The notes under the pieces: model-generated | Databases searched by the model: none | Seen by the model: the letters and a program-made list of their open reading frames with translations, nothing else | What the model was told of the DNA's origin: nothing | Source of the DNA: Achromobacter xylosoxidans | GTDB taxonomy: Bacteria; Pseudomonadota; Gammaproteobacteria; Burkholderiales; Burkholderiaceae_B | Direction: 5' to 3' | Assembly: GCF_002192695.1 (NCBI RefSeq) | Contig: NZ_MTLG01000119.1 | Span: 1-46,803 of the forward strand | DNA: 46,803 nucleotides | Shown: positions 1 through 9,299 of the stretch, one piece after another | Numbering within the stretch: the first letter of the stretch is position 1 | How the letters are laid out: every line of letters starts with the position of its first letter | Program-made: the position numbers and the translations under genes

Positions 1-9
1 CGAGCGCCC

Positions 10-97
10 ACGATTGCGGTCCGGAGCCTTCGCTCCGGACTGCCCCGTTGTCATCCTCGTACGCCTTCGGCTCCCTACGGATTCCCTCGGGCGCATC
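10..97 (+). repeat. Left arm of long inverted repeat
   Basis: This stretch recurs in reverse complement at 735-826. The outermost 37 bases (10-46) are identical to the reverse complement of 790-826, and the rest matches with a few substitutions and a small gap. Inside it is a perfect hairpin at 19-40 (stem GTCCGGAGC / GCTCCGGAC, loop CTTC). The unit may continue left of the window. Several short ORFs cross it but none looks like a protein. Confidence 0.8.
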
Positions 98-196
98 GAG
101 GTTGCTCGCCGCCACACCGCCAGCACCGCCGTGCTATCTGCGTCTTGGCCTGTTGCGTCGCTAGAGCTGCTTTCAGTGACGAGTTTTGCGAGGCCC

Positions 197-230
197 GTTC
201 ATTACGGCCGCCCGGGCGGCCGTAATGAAC
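197..230. repeat. 34-base perfect palindrome
   Basis: Bases 197-213 are the exact reverse complement of 214-230, with no loop and CCCGGG at the centre. It can form a cruciform or a very strong hairpin on either strand. No T-run follows, so it does not look like a normal intrinsic terminator. Confidence 0.9.
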
Positions 231-319
231 ATACGCGCTTGCGTGCGTCGTGATGGGTGCGCTGACGCGAATGCGACGAGTAGTTTGCTAGTGGTTGTCG
301 CCGTTTTTGGGGGGGCGGT

Positions 320-382
320 GATGGGCGGCGCGCGGTGGACAGAAGCTTGCGCACGCAGATCCTCTCGCGCGCGCCGCCCATC
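320..382. repeat. 15-base inverted repeat with 33-base loop
   Basis: GATGGGCGGCGCGCG at 320-334 is repeated in exact reverse complement at 368-382. It lies in the non-coding stretch before the 3' end of thiC. Function unknown. Confidence 0.7.
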
Positions 383-705
383 CGGCGGCGGAGTTGAAAT
401 GACGAACGTTTGCCGCCTCATGACGCTTCAGTAGGATGGGTGAAGCAAGAACCCCAAGCGTCCAGCGCACGTAGCCCGCGGGCAGATCTGTACGCACTTC
501 ACTCATCCTGCCCAATTCCACGCACTCAACACCAGCGCGCAGCGTCATCCTTCGACGCGAGACGCCGCGTAAGCCCCCAAAGGCCGCCCGCGCGGCCGGC
601 TGGGGGCGGGCCCCGCAAGATCCTCGCCCACCCCACCGGTGGCAAGAACGCCAAGCACACTGCCGGTCCCAGCACTGGTGAAGATTCAGCAGACGGAGAC
701 CGTCG

Positions 706-853
706 CGTCGGGGGCCTGCCATGCGCGGGGCGTCGATAAGCCCGAGGGAATCCGTAGGAGTCGCCGAAGGCGAGGACGAGGATGACGATGGGGCAGTCCG
801 GAGCGAAGGCTCCGGACCGCAATCGTTGCCCCGCGCATGGCAGGCCCCCGACG
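706..853. repeat. Nested inverted repeat, 26-base perfect arms
   Basis: Bases 706-731 are the exact reverse complement of 828-853. The 96 bases between them contain the second arm of the long inverted repeat (735-826), which holds its own hairpin at 796-817. The result is a hairpin within a hairpin of about 150 bases, 42 bases downstream of the thiC stop. This is the structure one expects of a palindromic intergenic repeat family; the family is not identified. Confidence 0.75.
735..826 (-). repeat. Right arm of long inverted repeat
   Basis: Reverse-complement partner of 10-97; the best-conserved part is 790-826. It contains the perfect hairpin 796-817 (GTCCGGAGC, loop GAAG, GCTCCGGAC). The two arms bracket about 640 bases in which I see no credible gene. 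Confidence 0.8.
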
Positions 854-895
854 TGACGGGCGTCTTAAGAACCAACACCCGTCACAAGAACAACA

Positions 896-2809
<1,914 letters not shown>

Positions 2810-2814
2810 GGAAA

Positions 2815-2836
2815 GCTCCAAGCGAGTGGTTGGAGC
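2815..2836 (-). promoter_or_regulatory. RBS-masking hairpin before thiC
   Basis: On the minus strand GCTCCAA (2830-2836) can pair with TTGGAGC (2815-2821), which contains the GGAG ribosome-binding site of thiC. A second stem, ATTCCCGCC / GGCGGGAAT (2877-2885 with 2850-2858), lies between this hairpin and the riboswitch core. These two stems look like the expression platform. The pairing is visible in the sequence; the switching is inferred. Confidence 0.6.
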
Positions 2837-2887
2837 CGATCGGGAAGGAATTCCCGCCGCGCGCGCAAAGACGCATGGCGGGAATAC

Positions 2888-2972
2888 GGCTCCCAGCATC
2901 GGCATTATCCGTACTGGTACGAAGGGACTCTCTCAACACGTCCAGCCATGTAGGCGGGACGAGTACCCCTGC
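2888..2972 (-). promoter_or_regulatory. TPP riboswitch (THI element) of thiC
   Basis: Read on the minus strand, the leader has the order expected of a thiamine pyrophosphate aptamer: GGGGTACTCG, then TTGAGAGAGTCCC (variant of the CTGAGA...ACCC box), then CCAGTACGGATAATGCCG, then GCTGGGA. The GATAATGCC block and its place just upstream of thiC make the assignment strong. Thiamine pyrophosphate binding would be expected to lower ThiC synthesis. Confidence 0.88.
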
Positions 2973-3181
2973 GCGAAAGCGAAGTATAGAGGCTGGCGCG
3001 CGTTCCGACGAATCGCGCGGCTGCTGCGCCGCGTCTGCCGGAGCAGGCGGGAGGTGGTATTACCGCTTTACATTTGGATTCAGACTGGGGCGACACCGTC
3101 ATTTAGGTTCGGTACACTTTTCCCAGTACCGGGGATGGAGTGCATCGCCTGGTCTTAGTCCACATTAAGAAGGAAACGAGC

Positions 3182-3742
3182 ATGCAACTGACCCTACGCA
3201 AATTGGCGCCCGCCTTGGTAGTCGTGACGTTGGCGCTAGCGGGTTGCAAGACCGCCCCGACTAAGACGTCCGGCGATACCGCCACGCCGCAAGCCGGCCA
3301 AGAGGCCGCCAAGCCGGCCGCCGCGGCCTCCGTGGACTTCTACCTGGCGCAGAAGCAACCCGGCGCCGGCATGCGCGAAATCGCGCTGCCCGACGGCAAG
3401 CTTTACATGCAGACCGTGCCCGTGCTGACGCGCGCCGACCTGACCGACGCCGCCGCGCTGGTGGACCGCCAGGGCCAGAACTTCGTCGGCCTGCGCTTCT
3501 CGGAAGCCGGCGCTCGCAAGCTCAATGACGTCAGCACCAAGAACGTCGGCAACATGCTGGCGCTCGTCATCGACCAGGAACTGGTCGCCGCCCCGCTCAT
3601 CGGCGAACCGCTGAACCGCGGCGTCCTCGCCTTCGGCGTGGCCTCGGCCCAGGCCGCTTCGGAAATCGCCGCCAAGATCCGCGGCGACGCTGCCGTGCCG
3701 CCTGCTGGCGGTGCTGCTCCGGCGCCCGCTGCCAAGCCCTGA
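3182..3742 (+). CDS. Lipoprotein with SecD-P1-like domain
   Basis: A 186-residue protein that starts with a lipoprotein signal: positive N-terminus, hydrophobic stretch, and lipobox LALAGC with Cys at about residue 20. An Ala/Pro/Thr-rich linker follows (about residues 22-50). The main domain (about 50-165) contains GLRFSEAGARKLNDVST, then VGNMLALVIDQELVAAPLI and GVLAFG. These resemble the P1 head subdomain of SecD (the 'lAivlDg.v.saP.I' pattern), but there are no membrane helices. The tail is Ala/Pro-rich. It is probably anchored to a membrane facing the periplasm, role unknown. It stands alone and ends in a strong bidirectional terminator. Confidence 0.8.
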   Translation: MQLTLRKLAPALVVVTLALAGCKTAPTKTSGDTATPQAGQEAAKPAAAASVDFYLAQKQPGAGMREIALPDGKLYMQTVPVLTRADLTDAAALVDRQGQNFVGLRFSEAGARKLNDVSTKNVGNMLALVIDQELVAAPLIGEPLNRGVLAFGVASAQAASEIAAKIRGDAAVPPAGGAAPAPAAKP

Positions 3743-3760
3743 ACGGCGCAGCAAGCGACA

Positions 3761-3788
3761 AAAAAAGCCCGGCATGCCGGGCTTTTTT
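3761..3788. terminator. Bidirectional intrinsic terminator
   Basis: A perfect palindrome: A6, GCCCGGCATGCCGGGC, then T6. Because A and T runs flank both sides it can end transcription of the lipoprotein gene from the left and of the XRE gene from the right. Confidence 0.92.
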
Positions 3789-3814
3789 GCGTCTGTAGGA
3801 AAAGCTGCCTGCGT

Positions 3815-4267
3815 TCAGCCCAGCTTGCGGCCGCGCGTCTTGGCGCCGCGGCGGATCAGGATGGTTTTCTCGATGTAGGCCTGCGTGATCGATTCAAGGA
3901 TCAGGCGGTCGTCGGCCGTCAGCGATTCGAACTGCGAAGGCGAAATGTTCGGGAAGGGCCAGGGCGCCATCGGACGCGGCCGGCCGCCGGGGCGCGGCAC
4001 GGGTTCGGCCACGCCGGGCGCGGGCAGGGTGTTGCTGAGGTCGTAGCCGTCCACGGGAAGCTCCATGGGGCCTTTGCCGGTTTCCAGCCATTCGGCCTCG
4101 ACCTTCAGGACCTGCGCCAGCTTGCGCGCCGAGCGGCTTGAATGCCGCAAGCCGCTTTCGTAGCTGCCGATGGCGCTTTGCGAAATGCGTGCCAGACGTG
4201 CGAGGTCTTTCTGCGTGTGGCCACGCAGCAGGCGCGCATGCTTCAGTCGGTCTGAGAATGTTTTCAC
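3815..4267 (-). CDS. XRE-family transcriptional regulator
   Basis: A 150-residue protein with an N-terminal Cro/C1-type helix-turn-helix (residues about 5-60; LRGHTQKDLARLARISQSAI is the helix-turn-helix core). A Pro/Arg-rich linker follows, then a C-terminal segment around ESLTADDRLILESITQAY. The start is GTG at 4265-4267. It faces away from the pseudo-receiver gene at 4347, with an AT-rich palindrome between them, so the two genes are probably co-regulated and this protein is a likely repressor of both. Target genes cannot be told from sequence. Confidence 0.85.
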   Translation of the reverse strand: MKTFSDRLKHARLLRGHTQKDLARLARISQSAIGSYESGLRHSSRSARKLAQVLKVEAEWLETGKGPMELPVDGYDLSNTLPAPGVAEPVPRPGGRPRPMAPWPFPNISPSQFESLTADDRLILESITQAYIEKTILIRRGAKTRGRKLG

Positions 4268-4307
4268 ACCGGCGATTGAAGCTTGCTGGTCCCGCGCTTT
4301 GGTGGTT

Positions 4308-4333
4308 ATAAAAATTACTTAAGTGATATTTAT
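4308..4333. promoter_or_regulatory. AT-rich imperfect palindrome, probable XRE operator
   Basis: Twenty-six bases centred on ACTTAAGT (4317-4324) read nearly the same on both strands, with ATAAA at the left end and TTTAT at the right. It lies in the short gap between two divergent genes, 41 bases upstream of the XRE start codon and 14 bases before the downstream ATG. The AT content stands out against the GC-rich surroundings. Confidence 0.5.
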
Positions 4334-4346
4334 CAAAGGTGAGCGC

Positions 4347-5057
4347 ATGGAGCAACGAGGCAGCGTCTTCGTCGTACGGCTCGACGAAACGGCGGGCGAG
4401 GATTTTGCCGAGGCCCTGCGTCTGTTGCGTTGGCAGGCCCGCGTCTTCGATACGTCCGCCGGGCTATTGGAACACTTGCAGGCCCGGGCCGCTGACGCCC
4501 TGGTACTTTTGGGAGGTATTGAGGGCGTGCCGGGCTTGATCGCCATGCTGCGCCGCGCGGCGCCGGCCGCGGCGGTGCTGTGGCACGCCACGACTGCCAG
4601 CGCGTCCGATCGCATCGCCGCGCTGGATGCGGGCGCGGACGTCTGTGTCCCCGCGGGCATGGATGCGCTGGAATGGGATGCCCTGCTGCGCAATCTGTAC
4701 CGGCGTGCGCCATCCGTCGCTCTGCCTTGGCGGCTCGATCCGCATGTCGGCGCGCTGGCAGGGCCGGCAGGCGAGTACCTGCCGTTGACGGTAACGGAGC
4801 GCGCTTTTTTTGTCCGCTTACTGAATGCGCCGGGCTACTGCCTGCGCCGGGAGTGCTTCTTCCCGGCAGATAGGCGCAAGTCCCTGGATGGGGCGCGGCG
4901 GGTGGATGTGCTGCTGTCGCGGCTGCGCAGCAAGGCGCGCCGCCTCAATATCGAATTGCCCGTGCTCGCGGTGCGGGGATGGGGCTATATCCTGCTGCCC
5001 GAGGGCGCCGCAAGAGGGCGGGACTTCACAGCACTACCAGGTTATCCCGATGCATGA
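4347..5057 (+). CDS. OmpR-like regulator with degenerate receiver
   Basis: A 236-residue protein with response-regulator architecture: a receiver-like domain (about 1-110) and a C-terminal winged helix (about 130-225; LTVTERAFFVRLLNAPG, then RRVDVLLSRLRSKARR and VRGWGYIL). The winged helix matches the OmpR/PhoB DNA-binding fold. In the receiver, the strand that normally carries the phosphoacceptor Asp reads ALVLLGG, with Gly in its place, and the usual Lys-Pro near the end reads VPAG. Phosphorylation therefore looks unlikely. ATG 4347 is preferred because GGTGAG lies just upstream; a GTG 24 bases earlier is possible. Its 3' end overlaps proB, which runs toward it, by 32 bases. Confidence 0.8.
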   Translation: MEQRGSVFVVRLDETAGEDFAEALRLLRWQARVFDTSAGLLEHLQARAADALVLLGGIEGVPGLIAMLRRAAPAAAVLWHATTASASDRIAALDAGADVCVPAGMDALEWDALLRNLYRRAPSVALPWRLDPHVGALAGPAGEYLPLTVTERAFFVRLLNAPGYCLRRECFFPADRRKSLDGARRVDVLLSRLRSKARRLNIELPVLAVRGWGYILLPEGAARGRDFTALPGYPDA

Positions 5058-6162
5058 GTTCCGGTTCGGTCATGCTGCCCAGAATGCGCGCGATCTGCGA
5101 CGAAGGCTGGCGCAGGATGCGGCGGGTATCGATCGATGAGTAGTTGATCAGGCCGCGGGCGCATTCACGGCCCTGGCCATCCACGCAGGCGACCACGTCG
5201 CCGCGGCCGAACTCGCCTTCCACCTCGGTCACGCCGATGGGCAGCAGGCTCTTGCCCTCGCGCAGCAGCGCCTGCACGGCGCCGTCGTCCAGCACCACGC
5301 GTCCACGCAAGCGCAGGTGGTCGGCCAGCCATTGCTTGCGCGCGGACCACACGGGCAGCACGGCGCGCAACTCGCTGCCGATGCACTCGCCCTGGGCCAG
5401 GCGCGTGAGCACATTGCGTTCGCGGCCCGACGCGATGACGGTGTGCGCGCCGCTATGCGCCGCGCGTTTGGCCGCCAGCACCTTGGTCAGCATGCCGCCG
5501 GTGCCGATGCCGCTGCCGGCGCCGCCAGCCATGGCTTCCAGCGCGGGGTCGCCAGCCTGGGCGTGCGACATGAACTTGGCATCCGGATTCTTGCGGGGAT
5601 CCGAGTCGTACAGACCGCGCTGGTCCGTCAGGATGATCAGCGTATCGGCTTCGATCAGGTTGGTGACCAGCGCGCCCAGCGTGTCGTTGTCGCCCAGCCG
5701 GATTTCGTCGGTGACGACGGTGTCGTTTTCGTTCACGATCGGCACCACGCCCAGGCGCAGCAGCGCGAACAGCGTGCTGCGCGCGTTCAGGTAGCGGTGG
5801 CGGTCGGCCAGGTCTTCGTGCGTCAGCAGGATCTGCGCGGTGCGCAGGCCGTATTCGGCAAAAGCCGCCTCATAAGCCTGGCACAGGCCCATCTGGCCCA
5901 CGGCCGCGGCGGCCTGCAGTTCGTGCATGACCGACGGGCGCTTGCGCCAGCCTAGGCGGGCCATGCCTTCGGCGATGGCGCCGCTGGAGACCAGCACGAT
6001 TTGCTTGCCCTGCTTGTGCAGGGCGGCGATCTGCGCGGCCCAGTGCGCCACGGCGGCGCGATCCAGGCCTCGGCCTTCGTTGGTGACCAGCGACGAGCCG
6101 ACTTTGGCGACGAGACGCTGGGCGTTGGTGACGACGGAAACGGCGGGTGTTTCAGCAGACAT
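5026..6162 (-). CDS. proB: Glutamate 5-kinase ProB
   Basis: ProB phosphorylates glutamate to gamma-glutamyl phosphate, the first step of proline synthesis, in the cytosol. The 378-residue product has an amino-acid kinase domain (about 10-260; VAKVGSSLVT, VSSGAIAEGM, NENDTV, LGDNDTLGALV, LTDQRGLYDSDPR, GTGGMLTK) and a C-terminal PUA domain (about 280-365). It lies 56 bases downstream of obgE on the same strand, a pairing common in betaproteobacteria. It is probably transcribed with obgE. Proline feedback inhibition is typical of the family. Confidence 0.97.
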   Translation of the reverse strand: MSAETPAVSVVTNAQRLVAKVGSSLVTNEGRGLDRAAVAHWAAQIAALHKQGKQIVLVSSGAIAEGMARLGWRKRPSVMHELQAAAAVGQMGLCQAYEAAFAEYGLRTAQILLTHEDLADRHRYLNARSTLFALLRLGVVPIVNENDTVVTDEIRLGDNDTLGALVTNLIEADTLIILTDQRGLYDSDPRKNPDAKFMSHAQAGDPALEAMAGGAGSGIGTGGMLTKVLAAKRAAHSGAHTVIASGRERNVLTRLAQGECIGSELRAVLPVWSARKQWLADHLRLRGRVVLDDGAVQALLREGKSLLPIGVTEVEGEFGRGDVVACVDGQGRECARGLINYSSIDTRRILRQPSSQIARILGSMTEPELMHRDNLVVL

Positions 6163-6218
6163 GATGGCGGCCGGCTGCGGCGAGAAAAAGGCGTAATCGT
6201 AAGGACTGCGATTATGGC

Positions 6219-7355
6219 TTATTCGTCGCCGCCGCGCGGCGCGGGGCGCTGGTCAGCGGTCGAGCGCTTGTCGTCGAAGCGCGGGTCGGGCGCGACATAG
6301 TTCTCTTCGGCCTGGTCTTGCGACAGGTGTTCCTTTTCGCGTTCGGCGTCCAGGTAGTCTTGCAGCGCGTAGATCAGGTCCTGGGTGCCTTCGCCCGACA
6401 GGCCGGAAATGCCGAACACCGGGCCCTTCCAGTCGTAGAGTTCGAGGAAGCGGCGCTTGGTGTCCTCGGGATCGGGCACCATGTCCAGCTTGTTCAGGAC
6501 CAGCCAGCGCGGCTTGGCGGCCAGTTCCGGATCGTAGCGGCGCAGTTCCTCGACGATGGCGCGCGCGTCCACCACGGCCTGCTCGACCGGATCGGCGTCG
6601 GGATCGGGGGTGGACACGTCCACCAGGTGCAAGAGCACGCGGGTGCGCGCCAGGTGGCGCAGGAACAGGTGGCCCAGGCCGGCGCCTTCGGAGGCGCCTT
6701 CGATCAGGCCGGGAATGTCGGCCACGACGAAGCTGCGCGACGGCGAGGTACGCACCACGCCCAGATTGGGGTGCAGCGTGGTGAAGGGGTAGTCCGCGAT
6801 CTTCGGCTTCGCATTGGAAATGCGCGTGATCAGCGTGGACTTGCCGGCGTTGGGCAGGCCCAAGAGGCCCACGTCCGCCAGCACCTTCAGTTCCATCCGC
6901 AGATAGCGATGTTCGCCTTCCTTGCCGGGCGTCCACTGGCGGGGCGCGCGGTTGACGCTGGACTTGAAGTGGATGTTGCCCATGCCGCCCTGGCCGCCAG
7001 CGGCCAGCACGACTTTTTGTTCGTGCTGGTTCAGGTCGAACAGGACTTCGCCGGTGTCGGCGTCATGGATGATGGTGCCCACCGGCACGCGTAGCGTGAT
7101 GTCCGGAGCGGCCGCGCCGTACTGGTCCGAGCCACGGCCGTTTTCGCCGTTCTTGGCGCGGTGCAGACGCGCGTAGCGGTAGTCGATCAGCGTGTTGATG
7201 TTGCGGTCGGCCACGGCGAAGATGGTGCCGCCGCGTCCGCCGTCGCCGCCGTCCGGGCCGCCTCGGGGAATGAATTTTTCGCGGCGAAAGCTCGCCACGC
7301 CATTGCCGCCTTTGCCGGCGACGACTTCGATGGTGGCTTCGTCTACGAATTTCAT
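6219..7355 (-). CDS. obgE: GTPase ObgE/CgtA
   Basis: A ribosome-associated GTPase needed for 50S assembly and growth control. The 378-residue protein has the Gly-rich Obg fold at the N-terminus (KGGNGVASFRREK, GGPDGGDGG). The GTPase domain has G1 GLPNAGKST, G3 DIPG and G4 NKLD, and an acidic Asp/Glu-rich tail follows. It sits downstream of rplU-rpmA as in most proteobacteria, but a terminator at 7467-7496 separates it from rpmA, so it probably has its own promoter or depends on read-through. Confidence 0.97.
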   Translation of the reverse strand: MKFVDEATIEVVAGKGGNGVASFRREKFIPRGGPDGGDGGRGGTIFAVADRNINTLIDYRYARLHRAKNGENGRGSDQYGAAAPDITLRVPVGTIIHDADTGEVLFDLNQHEQKVVLAAGGQGGMGNIHFKSSVNRAPRQWTPGKEGEHRYLRMELKVLADVGLLGLPNAGKSTLITRISNAKPKIADYPFTTLHPNLGVVRTSPSRSFVVADIPGLIEGASEGAGLGHLFLRHLARTRVLLHLVDVSTPDPDADPVEQAVVDARAIVEELRRYDPELAAKPRWLVLNKLDMVPDPEDTKRRFLELYDWKGPVFGISGLSGEGTQDLIYALQDYLDAEREKEHLSQDQAEENYVAPDPRFDDKRSTADQRPAPRGGDE

Positions 7356-7466
7356 GATGTCCGCGCGTGTAGTGAGTAGTGGGGCGGGGCCGTTAACGGA
7401 CGCCGCCGGGAGGCAGAGGCCGGAACCTTCCGGCAGCTGCCTGAAAACAGGAAAAGCTTAAAACAA

Positions 7467-7496
7467 AAAAGCCCTGCCGCATGCGACAGGGCTTTT
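7467..7496 (-). terminator. Intrinsic terminator after rpmA
   Basis: Stem AAAAGCCCTG (7467-7476) with CAGGGCTTTT (7487-7496). The loop contains CGCATGCG and can extend the stem. On the minus strand a T-rich run follows. It ends the rplU-rpmA transcript before obgE. Confidence 0.88.
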
Positions 7497-7543
7497 GCCG
7501 TTCTGGAACGCGGCGAACCGCGTTGCTGACCGTGCTGGTCCGA

Positions 7544-7804
7544 TTACTCGGCAGCGACGATCGAAACGGTCTGCTTGTTCAACGCGCCCTTGAAGCCGAA
7601 TTGAACCTTGCCGTCGATCAGCGCGAACAGGGTGTGATCCTTGCCCATGCCGACGTTCACGCCAGCGTGGAAGCGCGTGCCGCGCTGACGCACGATGATC
7701 GAACCAGCGGGAATCAATTCGCCGCCGAATGCCTTGACGCCCAGACGCTTCGATTCTGAGTCGCGTCCGTTCCGCGTAGAGCCGCCGCCCTTTTTCTGTG
7801 CCAT
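7544..7804 (-). CDS. rpmA: 50S ribosomal protein bL27
   Basis: An 86-residue ribosomal protein whose N-terminus reaches the peptidyl-transferase centre. It starts MAQKKGGGSTRNGRDS, followed by KRLGVK and GSIIVRQRGTRFHAG, all characteristic of L27. No N-terminal extension of the kind removed by protease in Firmicutes is present. It lies 34 bases downstream of rplU in a two-gene operon driven from the promoter at 8365-8393. Confidence 0.98.
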   Translation of the reverse strand: MAQKKGGGSTRNGRDSESKRLGVKAFGGELIPAGSIIVRQRGTRFHAGVNVGMGKDHTLFALIDGKVQFGFKGALNKQTVSIVAAE

Positions 7805-7838
7805 GTTTAGCTCCTGCTAAGTGGTACCGAGTCGCTTC

Positions 7839-8150
7839 TTAAGCCGTGATGGCTTCGATGCGGATTTCGGTGTAGTTCTGACGGTGGCCCTGACGCTTCT
7901 GATAGTGCTTGCGACGGCGCATCTTGAAGATCTTGACCTTGTCGTGGCGGCCTTGCGCAAGAACCGTTGCCTTGACCACGGCGCCGGAGACGAGGGGCGT
8001 GCCAACTTTCAGTTGGTCGCCTTCGCCCACGGACAGCACTTGGTCCAGGGTGATTTCTTGCCCAATGTCTGCCGGTATCTGTTCTATCTTGAGTTTTTCG
8101 CCAGCGGCAACGCGATACTGCTTGCCACCGGTTTTTACGACCGCGTACAT
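7839..8150 (-). CDS. rplU: 50S ribosomal protein bL21
   Basis: A 103-residue ribosomal protein that binds 23S rRNA. It starts MYAVVKTGGKQYRV and ends in the basic stretch KMRRRKHYQKRQGHRQ, both diagnostic for L21. I place the start at ATG 8148-8150; an open frame continues upstream but lacks similarity. First gene of the rplU-rpmA operon. Confidence 0.98.
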   Translation of the reverse strand: MYAVVKTGGKQYRVAAGEKLKIEQIPADIGQEITLDQVLSVGEGDQLKVGTPLVSGAVVKATVLAQGRHDKVKIFKMRRRKHYQKRQGHRQNYTEIRIEAITA

Positions 8151-8364
8151 GGGGGATTCCTTAAATAGGTAAATGGGTTCATCCGCGCTGCCTGCCCTGC
8201 TGGGCTGGACTGCCGCTCTGGCGGGACACTTTCTTCTCTTGGCGCCAGAGCCTGGCAAGAGAGAGAAATGCCTTGATGCCCGGGAAAGTGGAACCTTCCT
8301 CGGCACCCAGAGGGGTGACGCAAATGCAACCGACGTAATTCGGGCATTGCTGACCGAATCCGGA

Positions 8365-8393
8365 ATATTAGCCCGGGACTTTCAGAAAGTCAA
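8365..8393 (-). promoter_or_regulatory. Sigma-70 promoter for rplU-rpmA
   Basis: On the minus strand TTGACT (8388-8393), a 17-base spacer and TAATAT (8365-8370) make a near-consensus promoter. It points at rplU and leaves a leader of a little over 200 bases. The untranslated leader (8151-8360) holds no gene I can support. Confidence 0.82.
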
Positions 8394-8435
8394 AAAGCTG
8401 TTGCAGGCTAAGGGCTTAGGTGTCGCGTGCAAGCT

Positions 8436-9194
8436 TCAGGCGCCCGGGATCACTCGCAGGGCGATGTCCCGCGCCACCAGCCGGATCCCGTCGATCACGT
8501 CGCGGCGGTGCGCCTCGTCCAGCCGGTCGGTGGGGATGGAAGTGCTCACGGCCACCCGTTTGCCCAGCGGCGTCATGCCCACATAGGCGGCAAAGCAGAC
8601 CAGGCCGGTCGCCACTTCCTCCAGGTCCTGCGCCAGTCCGGCGTCGCGTACCTGTTCCAGTTCCTGGTCTAGCGCGGCGCGGGTGGCGATGCTGCGCTCG
8701 GTGACGCGCGGCAACACCGCAGGCACGCAGGCGGCCAGCTCTTGCGGCGGCAGGCTGGCGAGCAAGGCCTTGCCCAGCGCGCAGGCGTGCGCGGGCAGTC
8801 GCAGGCCCAGGTCCGACACCAGTCGCACCGGGCGGCGCGCGTCCTCGCGAGCCAGATAGACCACATCGAATCCGTCCAGCGTCGCCAGCTGCACCACTTC
8901 GTTGTGCCGCGCCACGAAGGCGCCGGCGGCGGCCTGGAATGCCGCCTGCAATCCGTCCTGGCGCAGATAGGCGTAGCCCAGCGCCATCAATTCGATGCCG
9001 ATGACATAGCCGCCGTCGCGGCGTTCGATCCAGCGGCGTTGCTCCAGGCAATCGAGCAGCAGGTACAGCGTGCTGCGGGCGAGCTGGCAGGACACGGCCA
9101 GTTCCGATGCCTTGACGGGCGCGCGGCTGCTGGCCAGCAGCCGCAGGATGTCGTGAGTGCGCCGGATGGCGGGGACGTCGTGTTCGGAAGCCAT
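8436..9194 (-). CDS. IclR-family transcriptional regulator
   Basis: A 252-residue regulator with an N-terminal winged helix (about residues 10-65; AIRRTHDILRLLASS, LARSTLYLLLDCLEQRRWIER) and the GAF-like IclR effector domain (about 80-245; ALGKALLASLP, ATGLVCFAAYVG, AVSTSIPTDR). It is divergent from the FAH-family hydrolase gene, with a palindrome between them, so it probably controls that gene and itself in response to a related metabolite. An ATG 48 bases upstream is also open, but that start would put the operator inside the coding sequence, so I prefer ATG 9192-9194. Confidence 0.9.
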   Translation of the reverse strand: MASEHDVPAIRRTHDILRLLASSRAPVKASELAVSCQLARSTLYLLLDCLEQRRWIERRDGGYVIGIELMALGYAYLRQDGLQAAFQAAAGAFVARHNEVVQLATLDGFDVVYLAREDARRPVRLVSDLGLRLPAHACALGKALLASLPPQELAACVPAVLPRVTERSIATRAALDQELEQVRDAGLAQDLEEVATGLVCFAAYVGMTPLGKRVAVSTSIPTDRLDEAHRRDVIDGIRLVARDIALRVIPGA

Positions 9195-9204
9195 GCGTGG
9201 ATTT

Positions 9205-9242
9205 GTCCAATATATTGGACATAAATTCATGATGTTGGACAT
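9205..9242. promoter_or_regulatory. Probable IclR operator
   Basis: GTCCAATATATTGGAC (9205-9220) is a perfect 16-base palindrome. The half-site TTGGACAT occurs at 9215-9222 and again at 9235-9242, two helical turns apart. It lies between the divergent IclR and hydrolase starts, where a local regulator would bind. Confidence 0.7.
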
Positions 9243-9299
9243 GATAATGGAAGTCTCCTAGACTGCCCCGCACATCATTCGAACAAGGCGAGGAGACTC

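Noticed and set aside
288..878. Possible protein of 196 codons in the left repeat region
   Set aside because: The frame is made of inverted repeats and has no protein-like composition or ribosome-binding site.
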